Positions 35,086 to 43,997 of a stretch of DNA of 64,000 nucleotides are shown here, piece by piece. The stretch spans positions 62,001-126,000 of the forward strand of contig NZ_JOHR01000003.1 of assembly GCF_000719775.1 (NCBI RefSeq), read 5' to 3'. Under the pieces are notes generated by a model, which searched no databases, was not told where the DNA came from, and saw only the letters and a program-made list of their open reading frames with translations. This stretch comes from Streptomyces sp. NRRL F-5135 (lineage in GTDB: Bacteria; Actinomycetota; Actinomycetes; Streptomycetales; Streptomycetaceae). The stretch's first letter is position 1. Each line of letters begins with the position of its first letter. Both the position numbers and the translations under genes were made by a program.

Positions 35086-36825
35086 TCATCGTGTGTTGCC
35101 CGCCGTCTCTTCATCGAGACGCCGGCCAGGGGCAGCGGTACGGGATGCCGCCGGGCGCGCGGCGGATGGATTCGTCGCCGTGCTGTTCTTGGGCTGTCCC
35201 AAGGCGTCGGCCGGAAGATCGGCCTGACGCCGCAGCCGCCACACCAGTACATCGCTCACCGAGCCCGCGGTGTCGAGTTCGCGACGCGCTGCCGCGTCGG
35301 TCAGGAGTGCGGCCGGGCTGTGGCCGGCGGTTTCGGCATCCGCGATGGTCGCGGCCAGGGCGTACCAGCCGGGCTCGGCGAGGATCTGCTCGGCCAGCTC
35401 CGGCAGCGCCTCGCGTAGCAGCACCGTCTGCCGCTGGAGCATCGGCCGGCTCAGGCGCCGACTTCGCTGGTGGAGCACGCCGAGGGGCTGGGTGGCTGCG
35501 GTCCGGTAGGCGGTGCGCAGGTGCTCGGCGGCCCGGGTGGCGGCTTCGGCCTGCTGGGCGTGTCCCTTTCTGGCGTGCCAGTGCGCGGCGGCGGTGATCA
35601 GGAAGAACAGCATGTCGATGGCCATCGCAGTGGTGGCGCCGTCCTCGCCGCGGCCGAGGGCGGGCCCTGCGTGGACGAGGTCGCGGGCGGCCTGCCGTAG
35701 CGCGCGGTCGTGTTCCCGTACGGCGCGGACGTGGGAGCGCGAGGCGCGCTCGAAGGCCGTTGCGGCGTCGCGCAGTTCGCGGCGGGTGTGGGCGGCGGAC
35801 GTCTTCGCGAGGGCGTCCAGGACCTCCCCGGCTGCGGCGATGTGGGCGGCGGCAACCGCGTCCTCGCCGTGCTCGACGACGAGCACGGCCTGCCACACGG
35901 CTGACGCCGTCTCGCGGCGCGCGGCGGCCGGACTCCCCGGCCCTGTACGGATCACTTCCTCCTGCACGGAAGCGGGGGCGTCCTGGGCGTCGCCGGACCA
36001 GCGCTCCCGGATGCGGGGCAGCGACAGGTCGGGGGCCAGGCGCGCGCCGGGGTAGAACACCGGCTCGCCGTCCTTGTTCAGGTCATCTGGCAGGGCGACT
36101 TTGTATCCGAGCAGGTCACCGGACGGCGCGGCGCGCTTGCGGATCAGGAGGCCGGCGGCGGCGAGCCGGTCGAAGAACTCCTCGTCGCTCCTCGCGCCGG
36201 TCACCGCCCGCCGTACCGTTTCTCGCAGTTCCTCGCGGGCTGTACGCTCGCGCCCCTGGCGCTCAGCCGTGTGGCGCTCAGCGCTGGTGGGTCGCTTCGC
36301 GCCGGTGCCGTCGCCCTTGTTCAGGCGGCGCAGGCCGAGTTCCACTTCGAGGGCGCGGGCCTGGGCCTGAACGCGGGCGGCGTCGTGGTCGAGGTCGGGG
36401 TTGAACCCGTCCTCGCGCACGAGGGTGGCGATGATGTGGATGTGGTCGTCGGCGTGCCGGACCGCCGCCCAGCGGCAGCCAGCGCCCTGTTCGGGGTCAT
36501 CGATGCCGGCGGCGGCCACCATGCGCCGGGCGACCTCGCCCCATTCCTCGTCGCTCAGATTCCGGTCTTCTTCGGCGTTGCGGACCGACAGATGCCACAC
36601 ATGCTTCTTGGGCCGGTTGGCCTGCTCGACGTTCTCGACGGGCTGATCGAGGAGCTGCTGGAGCTGTTTGAGCGTGGCGGAGGGGGCACGACCGGGGTCG
36701 GGGGCGTTGTCATCCCAGGAGGCGACCAGGTGCGGGTCGGTGTGCTCTTCGAACTTGCCCGGCCCGTAGAGGTAGTAGAGGAGGCCGATGGTGCGCTGTC
36801 CGCGCTTCTGGATCCTGGGGATCAT
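35086..36825 (-). CDS. MobA/VirD2-type relaxase
   Basis: 579 aa. The relaxase metal site is plain: HADDHIH at 124-130, preceded by the helical lead KKHVWHLSVRNAEEDRNLSD. A nicking Tyr is expected near the N-terminus, and LLYYLYGPGKF (15-25) offers candidates. The C-terminal 350 residues are long, helical and Ala/Arg-rich, with one hydrophobic stretch (MAIDMLFFLITAAAHW). Relaxases nick oriT and lead the strand into a recipient. The ATG is 5 nt after the mobC stop, so the two are coupled. No coupling ATPase was found nearby. Confidence 0.85.
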   Translation of the reverse strand: MIPRIQKRGQRTIGLLYYLYGPGKFEEHTDPHLVASWDDNAPDPGRAPSATLKQLQQLLDQPVENVEQANRPKKHVWHLSVRNAEEDRNLSDEEWGEVARRMVAAAGIDDPEQGAGCRWAAVRHADDHIHIIATLVREDGFNPDLDHDAARVQAQARALEVELGLRRLNKGDGTGAKRPTSAERHTAERQGRERTAREELRETVRRAVTGARSDEEFFDRLAAAGLLIRKRAAPSGDLLGYKVALPDDLNKDGEPVFYPGARLAPDLSLPRIRERWSGDAQDAPASVQEEVIRTGPGSPAAARRETASAVWQAVLVVEHGEDAVAAAHIAAAGEVLDALAKTSAAHTRRELRDAATAFERASRSHVRAVREHDRALRQAARDLVHAGPALGRGEDGATTAMAIDMLFFLITAAAHWHARKGHAQQAEAATRAAEHLRTAYRTAATQPLGVLHQRSRRLSRPMLQRQTVLLREALPELAEQILAEPGWYALAATIADAETAGHSPAALLTDAAARRELDTAGSVSDVLVWRLRRQADLPADALGQPKNSTATNPSAARPAASRTAAPGRRLDEETAGNTR

Positions 36826-36830
36826 GCCGG

Positions 36831-37451
36831 TCAGGGGGTGCTGTCCTGGTGGAGGAGCCGGTCGGTGGCGTGCTGGACGCGCTGGACTGCACGGTCGGTG
36901 GCCGTGATGACCACGTCGAGTTCGCCAGGGTGCCCTCCGGCGTTGACCGCTCGGGCAATCTGGTTCAAGTTGCTTCCGACGTGGCCGAGGTGGCGACGGG
37001 CGGCGAATAGCTCGGCGATCACCTCACGCTCGCCGGCGACGGCACTCGCGGTCCGTTCGAGGTCCCGAGCGGCGGAGAGGGAAGCGCGGGCGAGGAAGCC
37101 GGCGAAGGTGAGGCCGGCGGCCTTCGCTCCGGCTGTCACGAGGGCGAGTTCGTCGTCGCTGAAGCGGGTGTTGCGGACATGCGGACGCTGGCGACGCTGG
37201 TACTTGCGGCGGCGCGTGCGCGGCTGCTTACGTCCGTCCTGTATCCCCTCTGACTGCGATCCGCCCTCGGTCGCAGCCTCCTCGTCTGGCGTCCCCCGGC
37301 GCCGGACGAGCCCCGGCCCCACCGGGGCAGGGGAACCCTTGGATACTCCGCTCAAGGCGGAGTACCCAAGGGGATAACTTGCTCGCCCCGAGACCGAGTT
37401 GAAGTCGGGAGCAGGTTCCGGGGTCGTGCCGTTCAAGTTCGGGTTTGTCAT
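36831..37451 (-). CDS. mobC: MobC-family relaxosome accessory protein
   Basis: 206 aa. The N-terminal half is low-complexity and rich in Pro, Ser and Arg. The C-terminal half is the MobC domain: RNTRFSDDELALVTAGAKAA, GLTFAGFLARASL, then AARRHLGHVGSNLNQIARAV. MobC proteins bind near oriT and help the relaxase melt and nick it. The ATG overlaps the stop of the small gene upstream (ATGA). The nick region should lie close by, but I could not identify it. Confidence 0.82.
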   Translation of the reverse strand: MTNPNLNGTTPEPAPDFNSVSGRASYPLGYSALSGVSKGSPAPVGPGLVRRRGTPDEEAATEGGSQSEGIQDGRKQPRTRRRKYQRRQRPHVRNTRFSDDELALVTAGAKAAGLTFAGFLARASLSAARDLERTASAVAGEREVIAELFAARRHLGHVGSNLNQIARAVNAGGHPGELDVVITATDRAVQRVQHATDRLLHQDSTP

Positions 37452-37684
37452 CGGGATCCCGGCCTCGTGGAGCGGGTGTGGTGCTGGATGGTTGCGGCCA
37501 GCGCGAGGACGTCGGCCGGCCCGAGAAGGACGCGGACGGGACCCGCCGGGTGGTCCTGGACGAGCCACTGGCCGGTCGGTGTGAGGACGGCGGCGTGCAG
37601 GAGACGTTGACGGACGAGGACGTCTGCCCAGGCGCCGGCCTCGGCGGTGGTGGGCTCGGATGAGCGAGGGGGACGCGGAATCAC
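37448..37684 (-). CDS. small protein of the mobilization operon
   Basis: 78 aa from GTG 37684, with AGGAG about 7 nt upstream. It reads AWADVLVRQRLLHAAVLTPT then GQWLVQDHPAGPVRVLLGPA. It has no membrane segment. I do not recognise a family. The stop overlaps the mobC start. Confidence 0.6.
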   Translation of the reverse strand: MIPRPPRSSEPTTAEAGAWADVLVRQRLLHAAVLTPTGQWLVQDHPAGPVRVLLGPADVLALAATIQHHTRSTRPGSR

Positions 37685-37771
37685 GGCGTGTCTCCTGGAG
37701 CGGGGCGGTGACCCGGCACGAAACCAGGCCACCGGTTGCGGATAGGGACGTTGAACTGGGGATGTGGCGGT

Positions 37772-37963
37772 TCAGCCGCATTCGGGGCAGCGCCCGACGT
37801 GGCTGTTGAGCGCGCGGGCCATGCGCTGCTTCGTCGAGGCAGCCTGCTTCGCGCTGGACTTCGCCGCCGGCCTGCCCGCGTGCCGCTCGGAATGGGCGAT
37901 CATGAAACCGATCTCCCGCTCGTACTCCGCCCGCACGGTGTCGAACTGGTGGCAGGTCTTCAT
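37772..37963 (-). CDS. small Cys-containing protein of the mobilization operon
   Basis: 63 aa. It has two short Cys motifs: TCHQFD near the start and CPEC at the C-terminus, which could form a small zinc site. The middle is basic and helical (SSAKQAASTKQRMARALN). The ATG overlaps the stop of the upstream gene (ATGA). Function unknown. Confidence 0.55.
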   Translation of the reverse strand: MKTCHQFDTVRAEYEREIGFMIAHSERHAGRPAAKSSAKQAASTKQRMARALNSHVGRCPECG

Positions 37964-39541
37964 CGGACGGTGCTCCTTGTCTTCGTGGTGTCGTCGCTCC
38001 GCAGTTCCTGGAGGACGAGGCTCAGCCGGTCGTTTCGGCCGCCCGGGAGGCCCTCGCGGCGGAGGATCTCCCGTAGTTGCACACGGGTCACGGACTCGTT
38101 GCCGTCCCGTTCGAGCAGGGCGGGGACGTGGGGACGGACCTGCTCGGCGAGCTGGCCTACCGACTGCTCCGGCTCGCGTGGCGGCCGCTGTGTCCGCGGG
38201 GTACGGGACCGGTCGCGCTTTCCCTTGCTCTTCGTGCGGGGCTTCGTGGTCGTCTTCCGCCGGAGGGGGGCCGTGTGTCCCCGGTCCCCGGTGGTCTCGG
38301 TCCCCGACTCGACGGCGCTCGGTCCCCGGTCCCCGGTGGTCTCGGTCGCCGACTCGGCAGCGTTCGGTCCCAGGTACGAACCAGGGCCCTGACCAGGGGC
38401 TTCTCGCGCAGCGCGGTCGGTCCCCGCGTCTGCGGCGTTCCCCTCTGCGGCTTCCAGATTAGCGGGACCGGTCCCCGGGGCTGCGCCCGCTTCTGGGGCC
38501 TCGGTCCCCGCCTTCTTGCCTTCGGTCCCCTTACTTGACGACGCCTTTGAGTCTGCGATTTCGGGGACGGGTCCCCTCAAGCCGTCCGGTCCCCGGTCCG
38601 CCTCCGGCTCGTCGGGACTGTGGGGACCGGGGACGGGGACCGGCGCATTCGGCGTCGGCGGCGAGGGGACCGAGCCTGCCGTTGTGGTGCTGTGCGCCGG
38701 GGACCAGGGCGAGGGAAGCGGGACCGTGGCGAGCGCGAGGGCGTGCCGACGGGCGGCAAGCTGGTCGAGCAGCTGCGCTCGCTGGAGGGGGTCGGTGCCG
38801 ACCGAGGCCCTGCCGACTGCCTTCGACAAGCGCCGGGTCAGCCGCCGGCCGCGCCAGCTGAGCTGCTGCTCGGGTGTGCACTCGGCAAGGCGGGCGGCGA
38901 GGGCGACCGCGCGGGCGGTGGCCCGGTCCCGGGTGATCTGCGCGGCGTCGCGGTCTCGCGCGGCGATGCCGAGGCGAGACAGCAGCCGCTCGCGCGACAC
39001 GCCCCAGGACGGCGATCAGCCCGTGTGAGGCGGCGCCTGGAGTGCGCAGGCGCAGTTCGATGCCCATCGCGAGGTGCCACAGCATCGCCGCCATGATTGG
39101 CCCGACGAAGGCCCGGACCGTGCCGCCGACAGGACCGCTCTCGGCATAGGCGGGGATCACCTGCACTCCGGTGATCACCCAGACCAGCGTGCCCGGCAGA
39201 CCGGGGGCACCCTGGGTGGCCAGGTTCTGCCGGGCCATCAACGCGGTCGCGAAGAGTGCCAGCTCAGCAGCGGCGAACATCCCAGCCCGCTCGGCGGTGC
39301 CGGCCATGTCGAGGTAGTCGGCCGCGAAACGCCAGCTCGTATCCGCGCTGTAGGCGGTGCAGCCGAGGGCGGCAAGGGCGGCGACCTTGACCGCCGGACC
39401 GCCGAGACGTTTCTGGGGGCGCGTGCCCCGGCGCCGGATGGCCCAGGCGGTCAGCACGAGCACCAGTGCGGCGGGCACGACGGCGGCGAGGAGGAGAGGA
39501 AGGTCCGGGGCGGTGCTGAGGGCCAGGACAGGGTGGGTCAT
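37960..39541 (-). pseudogene. DUF2637-domain plasmid protein, split by an apparent frameshift
   Basis: From ATG 39541, 180 residues contain a DUF2637 membrane domain: TAPDLPLLLAAVVPAALVLV, TSWRFAADYLDMAG, ALMARQNLATQG and IMAAMLWHLAMGIELRLRTP. At LIAVLGRV (near 39000) the frame turns into Arg/Pro-rich shadow, while another frame continues SRERLLSRLGIAARDRDAAQ for 346 aa to 37960. In related Streptomyces proteins I recall these parts joined. The second half carries TETTGDRG repeats and a C-terminal winged-helix-like segment (VTRVQLREILRREG). A GTG at 39000 could start the second part on its own, so two proteins remain possible. Confidence 0.7.
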
Positions 39542-40170
39542 GTGGCCTTTCCGAGAGGGGCGTTCGCCGGAGTCGACACTGCCAAGCGGGCTGCTGACTT
39601 CCGTATGCCGGGCGCGGGGCTGCCCGTGGCTGGAGCGGTCTTCTTCCGCTTCTTCTTGGGCCGTGGCACGCCGTAGGTGCGGTCGCGGTCGAAGACCTTG
39701 TTGGCGGCCTGCCGGAGCAGGTCACGGGCGTGCTTGTGGCTGATCTGCAGGGCTGCGGCGAGCCGGTCGGGCCGCCAGCCACGCACGTAGGCGTGGTCGA
39801 TGACGACCTGCCGCTCGGCCTCGGTCAGGTGCACGTCGCGTCCCTGGAAGAACGCGCTGACACGCCGGTAGTCGAGGCGCTGGTGCAGTCCGTCGTGCCA
39901 GGGGCGCCGCTCGGCCTCGGTGAGCCCGCCCCACACGCCCTCCTTGAGGACGTTTTCCAGGGCGTAGTTGAGGCAGTCGCGGCGGACCGGGCACCAGCCG
40001 CACAGCTCTTTCGCCTCGGCGATGGCGTCGTGGTCGCGGGGGAGTGGGAAGAACACGGCGTCGGCGTCCTCGACGTCCATGCCGTGGCACGCACCGCGGG
40101 TGTGCCAGCTGGTGTCGCCGATGCCGCGCAGGCCGGTGGCCGGCGCGTCGTGGGTGGTGATGTGGCGCAA
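39538..40170 (-). CDS. WhiB-like iron-sulfur transcription factor
   Basis: 210 aa from TTG 40170 (GGAG 7 nt upstream); the frame is open further but Pro/Arg-rich there. Four cluster Cys are at 28, 57, 60 and 66 (GACHGMD, LCGWC, RDCLNYA), followed by the beta-turn GVWGGLTE. The usual WhiB domain would end near residue 100. Here a further 110 residues include an HTH-like segment (DRLAAALQISHKHARDLLRQ) and a Lys-rich end (PRPKKKRKK). WhiB proteins hold a 4Fe-4S cluster and act with sigma factors. Plasmid-borne members are known. Its stop overlaps the DUF2637 start (ATGA). Confidence 0.85.
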   Translation of the reverse strand: MRHITTHDAPATGLRGIGDTSWHTRGACHGMDVEDADAVFFPLPRDHDAIAEAKELCGWCPVRRDCLNYALENVLKEGVWGGLTEAERRPWHDGLHQRLDYRRVSAFFQGRDVHLTEAERQVVIDHAYVRGWRPDRLAAALQISHKHARDLLRQAANKVFDRDRTYGVPRPKKKRKKTAPATGSPAPGIRKSAARLAVSTPANAPLGKAT

Positions 40171-40328
40171 GAGGGGTCTCCGATGTGCTGCCGCGCTGGT
40201 CGGCCAGGGGCCGGCGCTGGGTGGGTGCGGCGTCGGGTGCTGATTGCGGTGCGGGGAGTGCGCCGCGGCCGGGGCCGGGTCGGTGGGTGGCGGTGCACCG
40301 GACGGGGATGCACGGCATCGCGCGTCGG

Positions 40329-41030
40329 TCAGGCCAGTGCGGGCTGCTGGACCTGCTCGGTCTGCTGGGCGGTTGCGACGCGGCTGGGGTGCGGGGTGGC
40401 GCGCGGGGCGGTTGCGCGTGCTCCGTCGTCGGGGCCGATCCTCCGGCGGCGGCACGGCTCACCGGGCTGGGCCAGGCACCACTCGCAGCGGACACGCAGG
40501 GCGTCGGGCCGGCCCTGGGCGACAGCCGCCTCGCGTGCTGCCCTGGCGGGCCGGTACGGCGCGAGGGCGGCTCGGGCAGCGGGCGGTATGCACGAGCCGA
40601 CCTCCCGCAGCCGCGCCTCCAGCCTCGGGTCGAGCCCGCCTCGACCGCTGGCGATCGCCCGGGCCTGCGCGGGCTGCGCGGTGCCGGCGGCGACGGCGCG
40701 GCGGGCGCCGACCAGCTCGGCGGTCCAGGCCGCCTGGTCGTCCGGGTCGACGCACGGCGTGGGATCCGAATGGCGGGCCAGACGGTCGCGCCGGTAGCTC
40801 TCCCACGGGCGGGCCACATCCGCGGGCAGAATCTGATACGGCGAGAGGCGGATGTGCCGACGGGCGGTGACACGGGCGTCCCAGCCGTACGGCGTAGCCA
40901 TCGGCACGTCACCCAGCAGCTCGTGCCACTGCGCGAGCTGCTCACCGGCCTCGCCCGGATCGGTGCGGGTAGTGCGAGGGTCGAGCCGGCCGATGTAGGC
41001 CAGCAGGGCAGCGACTTCACGGCGGTCCAC
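40329..41030 (-). CDS. zinc-finger-domain protein of the mobilizable element
   Basis: 233 aa from GTG 41030, fixed by the GGAGGG ribosome site. It begins DRREVAALLAYIGRLDPRTT, has HELLGDVPMATPYGWDARVT in the middle, and ends with a CEWC...EPCRRRRI motif that could hold a zinc. Proteins of this type occur beside WhiB, DUF2637 and relaxase genes in Streptomyces elements. Role unknown; DNA binding is a guess from the finger and basic tail. The start is 2 nt from the stop of the upstream gene. Confidence 0.7.
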   Translation of the reverse strand: MDRREVAALLAYIGRLDPRTTRTDPGEAGEQLAQWHELLGDVPMATPYGWDARVTARRHIRLSPYQILPADVARPWESYRRDRLARHSDPTPCVDPDDQAAWTAELVGARRAVAAGTAQPAQARAIASGRGGLDPRLEARLREVGSCIPPAARAALAPYRPARAAREAAVAQGRPDALRVRCEWCLAQPGEPCRRRRIGPDDGARATAPRATPHPSRVATAQQTEQVQQPALA

Positions 41031-41032
41031 GG

Positions 41033-41431
41033 TCAGCCCTCCGTTCCGGTCGGCTCGTCGAGAGCGGCGAGGAGGGCAGCCTGGTGCGCCTCGGTGCGGG
41101 TCATGCTCCGCACCGGACGGTGTCCGCTGTCGGGTACGGCGTAGAGCTTCGGGTGTACCGGAGCGTGCTCCCGGGCGACCCAGGAACGCCAGTCGGCAGC
41201 CCAGGCCCCAGCCGAGCGGGGCTTGAAGTCGGCGCGGTGCGCACGCCACTTGGCATCTGCGGCGGCCAGGCCCTCATCGCCGAGGCGATCGAGGTGCCCG
41301 TGCTGGCGGACCCAGGCGTGGGTGTCTGGGTCGACCTGCCACTCGGCAGCCGAGGTGACGGCAGCACCACCACTGCTGTACCTACGGTTCCATTCCGGTT
41401 CACTACGGTTCTGTGTGCCGGTTTCCGGCAC
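41033..41431 (-). CDS. helical hypothetical protein, possibly the split C-terminus of the HTH protein
   Basis: Up to 132 aa from a GTG at 41431, overlapping the upstream gene by 29 nt. The recognisable part is AAEWQVDPDTHAWVRQHGHL, then RLGDEGLAAADAKWRAHRAD and AWAADWRSWVAREHAP. In related proteins I recall this segment as the end of the HTH protein upstream, so a frameshift in the repetitive linker may have split one gene. A separate, coupled gene is the alternative. Confidence 0.55.
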   Translation of the reverse strand: MPETGTQNRSEPEWNRRYSSGGAAVTSAAEWQVDPDTHAWVRQHGHLDRLGDEGLAAADAKWRAHRADFKPRSAGAWAADWRSWVAREHAPVHPKLYAVPDSGHRPVRSMTRTEAHQAALLAALDEPTGTEG

Positions 41432-41906
41432 GCCGGGGTGCCGGTTTCCGTCGGGAGGTACCGGTTTCCGGACCTGCCGGTTTCTGGCCCTTCGTGGGGG
41501 ATTCCGGCACCTTACGCGGACGGATTCCGTACCGCCGCAGGACCGAGAGCCGGAGCGTCAGGCCCACCTCGGCCTCGTTCGCCGAGGCTTCCTCGTCGCC
41601 CCCCTCGTTCTGCTCGCTGGCGGCTTGTGCCATGGCCTTCGCGGCGAGAGGCAGGCGGTAGACCGTGCTGCGCTGCGGACCGGTGAGATCGTCAAGCTGC
41701 TCCAGCTCACCGCTGCCGAGCAGCCGGTCGAGGGCATCGCGCACCGTGGACCGGCCCGCGTTCGTGCGCTCCGCCAGGCTGGCCAGGGAGGCCCAGGAGA
41801 CGCACTGCTCGTCGGCCACCCGATCGGCGATCGACAGCAGCACCAACCGCGCGGTCCCCCGGCTGGAGCTGTGCTCCCACACCCACTCGCGGGCATCGCT
41901 GCTCAT
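41403..41906 (-). CDS. helix-turn-helix protein of the mobilizable element
   Basis: 167 aa from ATG 41906 with GGGAG upstream. The N-terminal winged helix reads ARLVLLSIADRVADEQCVSW, then LASLAERTNAGRSTVRDALD and a wing LGSGELEQLDDLTGPQRSTV. This is the fold of replication-initiator- or GntR-like DNA-binding domains. The last 40 residues come from a DNA repeat and are basic. It is the first gene of the leftward operon and may control it or act in replication. Confidence 0.72.
   Translation of the reverse strand: MSSDAREWVWEHSSSRGTARLVLLSIADRVADEQCVSWASLASLAERTNAGRSTVRDALDRLLGSGELEQLDDLTGPQRSTVYRLPLAAKAMAQAASEQNEGGDEEASANEAEVGLTLRLSVLRRYGIRPRKVPESPTKGQKPAGPETGTSRRKPAPRRAGNRHTEP
41407..41490. 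repeat. clustered CCGGTTTC repeats inside the HTH gene
   Basis: Copies of a roughly TGCCGGTTTCCGG unit occur at intervals of 17-35 bp (at about 41414, 41440, 41460 and 41478), with CGGTTC variants near 41390-41408. They encode the linker of the HTH protein and the beginning of the next frame. They could be iterons or only a coding expansion. Confidence 0.5.
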
Positions 41907-42073
41907 CGGCCGCTCCCGCTCACGCAGCGGCGCCGACGGCGCGCCGAGGCCGGGGTGGTGTGCTCCGGCCCGGGGCCGGAAGGCACCGAGGCGGAGGTGG
42001 CTGACGCGCAGGCCAGGCGGGCTGGCCTTTCGCGCAAGGCAGGAGGCATGTGATACTCCCCTTTGCAGTGTTG

Positions 42074-42109
42074 CCACGCTGACGCGCCCCGTGGAAGGGA
42101 TCAGCGTGG
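42074..42109. promoter_or_regulatory. inverted repeat upstream of the leftward operon
   Basis: CCACGCTGA (42074-42082) and TCAGCGTGG (42101-42109) form a perfect 9-bp inverted repeat with an 18-nt spacer, 168 nt upstream of the HTH gene. It is a candidate operator or attenuator. Confidence 0.45.
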
Positions 42110-42755
42110 TGATGGTGGGCAATGCCCGCCCTTGCCGGGGCGGTTTGCCGTTGAGCGTTCGGCGTCCGGGAGTTTGCCGCTTCCGGGCGCCGCCGCTGTA
42201 TGCGGACCAACACGGTCTGGCCCGTCTCTACCGCTCCTCACGTTCATCGACCGGGCGGTGTGCCCGGGGACGACGAACATACGCACGGCCTGGCGTCAAG
42301 GTCCAGACTTGGTTCTTAAACGCTGTAGTAGTCGTACGCTCGGGCGCGACGCCGGCCGGGCGATCGCCAAGTCCTTAGCGGAAGAGCCCCGTGCACGCCG
42401 CAGAGGAAAGCGGGCCGCCGGATGACTGCTGGCGATTGCGACAGGACGCAGCCGCCCTGGACGATGTGCTGCAGCAGCCATGGGTGGTGATCACCATGCC
42501 GGCCCCCGTTAGGTTATCGGACGTTGACGCTGGGTTGTCAGCGCTGGTCAGAGGATTTAAGCCAAGCCACCATGCTCCCGTCAACGCATGGGCCCGACAG
42601 AGTTGACGCGCGTAGACCAACGTCTTGGTGTATGGCGTCGGTCCCTGAGTTGGTAGCCAAGTCCCCTTTTGTGTGGCGCGGCTGAGAAACCATCAGGTGG
42701 CCGCCGGAAAATAGGGACACCCAAAATGCGGCCACTTCTGCGTCGGCGTGAATAT

Positions 42756-42798
42756 CGGCAATTTTTTGCCGGTCGCGATAACCGGCAAAAAATTGCCG
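42756..42798. repeat. 43-nt palindrome with A/T-rich core in each arm
   Basis: CGGCAATTTTTTGCCGGT (42756-42773) and ACCGGCAAAAAATTGCCG (42781-42798) are exact reverse complements, with a 7-nt loop. Each arm itself contains a smaller inverted repeat (GGCAA..TTGCC). A six-T/six-A run is very unusual in this genome. Confidence 0.85.
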
Positions 42799-42913
42799 GT
42801 CGAGATGTCTGTTTCGTTGGCTATTGAATCATTTGGTGGGGGGATCGGTCCTCGCACCCCGCGGTCAAGATCAATCTGCAAATGCGTATCGTCTGTGGCG
42901 AAACGAGCAGGGT

Positions 42914-42947
42914 GGGGGCCGGCGAGTCACGCCGACCCCCTTTTTTT
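42914..42947 (+). terminator. rho-independent-type terminator
   Basis: GGGGG (42914-42918) pairs with CCCCC (42936-42940), GGCG with CGCC inside, followed directly by TTTTTTT (42941-42947). This is a classic intrinsic terminator. It lies 58 nt upstream of the regulator at 43005, so it would stop transcription arriving from the left or act as an attenuator. Confidence 0.7.
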
Positions 42948-43004
42948 CATGGAACCCGATGTAGTGGGATCCCTGATGGGCGGATAGGAAGAGAGGAACC
43001 GGTC

Positions 43005-43997
43005 ATGGTGACGGGCGCGAATGGACCGGCTCCGGACGTCACCGAGGGCACGGAGATACCCTCTGAGGCCGAGGACGCTGTCTCCAAGGAGCACATGGAA
43101 TTTGGCATCGTACTGCGCAGATGGCGAACCGCGGCCGGGCAGACCCAGCTCGTCGTCGCCCGAGCCTTGAAGCTCGGAGAACGCACCTACCGCAAGATCG
43201 AACGCGGAGAAAGACCACCCCGCTTCAAGCGCGAGCAATGCGAGAACCTGGCCCGCCTGCTTGACCTGGACAAACACGAGCGCCACGTCCTGCTGCTCTA
43301 CAACGTCGGCACTGCCCTCCCGCCGTCCCCGAGACGCGACCACCCCGAACTGGCCTGGGGGCTGCGCTTGCTCATCAACCGGCAGATGCCCAGCCCGGCT
43401 TACCTCTGCGACCCGAACTGGAACATCCTCGCGTACAACGAGGCGATGGCCCAATGGTGGCCATGGGTGACCGAGCCGGATGCCAACTTGATGAGATGGG
43501 CACTCCTCGCCCCTGAAGCGCGCGCCCAGTTCCACGACTGGACGCAGCACGTCTCCATATACGTTCACATGCTCAAGTTCGCCCTGGCTGCCCCTGGCGA
43601 TCACAATGAACTGCTGAAACTCATCCAAGAAGTCAGAAAAGACCCGCACGTGTGGCACGCCTGCATGACGGATAGTGAACTGATAGAAACCCGAGACGGC
43701 CACGTCTTCCGCATGTCAGTGCCCGCACTCGCCGGCGAAACCATCGAAGTCGTCAGCCACGTCCTGCGCCCGGCAGGCATGCCCGACTGCCGGCTGGTGG
43801 TACTTACCCGGGTCGAGAATGATGAGCGAGACAGGCCGAGTGAGGAAAGCGGCTCCGACGTTGGCTCACATCAGGGAATGGGAGTTGAAACAGATCCTCA
43901 ACGCGGTGGCGCCATACCTGTTTTGATGAATTCCCCACAGACGCGTCATGCTCGTCGGCAAGTCAGCAGCTCGCGGTCCGTGCGGAGTTGTCTGTAG
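43005..43997 (+). CDS. XRE-family regulator with MmyB-type ligand-binding domain
   Basis: 330 aa from ATG 43005 (GAGAGGA upstream). The HTH covers about 30-85: FGIVLRRWRTAAGQTQLVVA, ALKLGERTYRKIERGERPPR. The MmyB-like domain follows with SPAYLCDPNWNILAYNEAMA and WWPWVTEPDANLMRWALL, then a helical end. MmyB-type domains are thought to bind small, possibly lipid-like, ligands. The C-terminal 50 residues are low-complexity and overlap an opposite-strand frame. No obvious partner gene lies immediately downstream on the same strand. Confidence 0.82.
   Translation: MVTGANGPAPDVTEGTEIPSEAEDAVSKEHMEFGIVLRRWRTAAGQTQLVVARALKLGERTYRKIERGERPPRFKREQCENLARLLDLDKHERHVLLLYNVGTALPPSPRRDHPELAWGLRLLINRQMPSPAYLCDPNWNILAYNEAMAQWWPWVTEPDANLMRWALLAPEARAQFHDWTQHVSIYVHMLKFALAAPGDHNELLKLIQEVRKDPHVWHACMTDSELIETRDGHVFRMSVPALAGETIEVVSHVLRPAGMPDCRLVVLTRVENDERDRPSEESGSDVGSHQGMGVETDPQRGGAIPVLMNSPQTRHARRQVSSSRSVRSCL

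Larger units (their letters stand above)
42110..43004. other. 895-nt region without a supported gene
   Basis: Short frames here (for example 42391-42606) do not resemble known proteins. The region holds the A/T-cored palindrome at 42756 and a terminator at 42914. Its position between the leftward operon and a rightward regulator suits promoters, an origin or a transfer site. I saw no integrase or attachment site. Confidence 0.5.

Noticed and set aside
42375..42735. Short frames in the gene-poor stretch as real genes
   Set aside because: No ribosome site, no family resemblance and no consistent codon bias in any frame.
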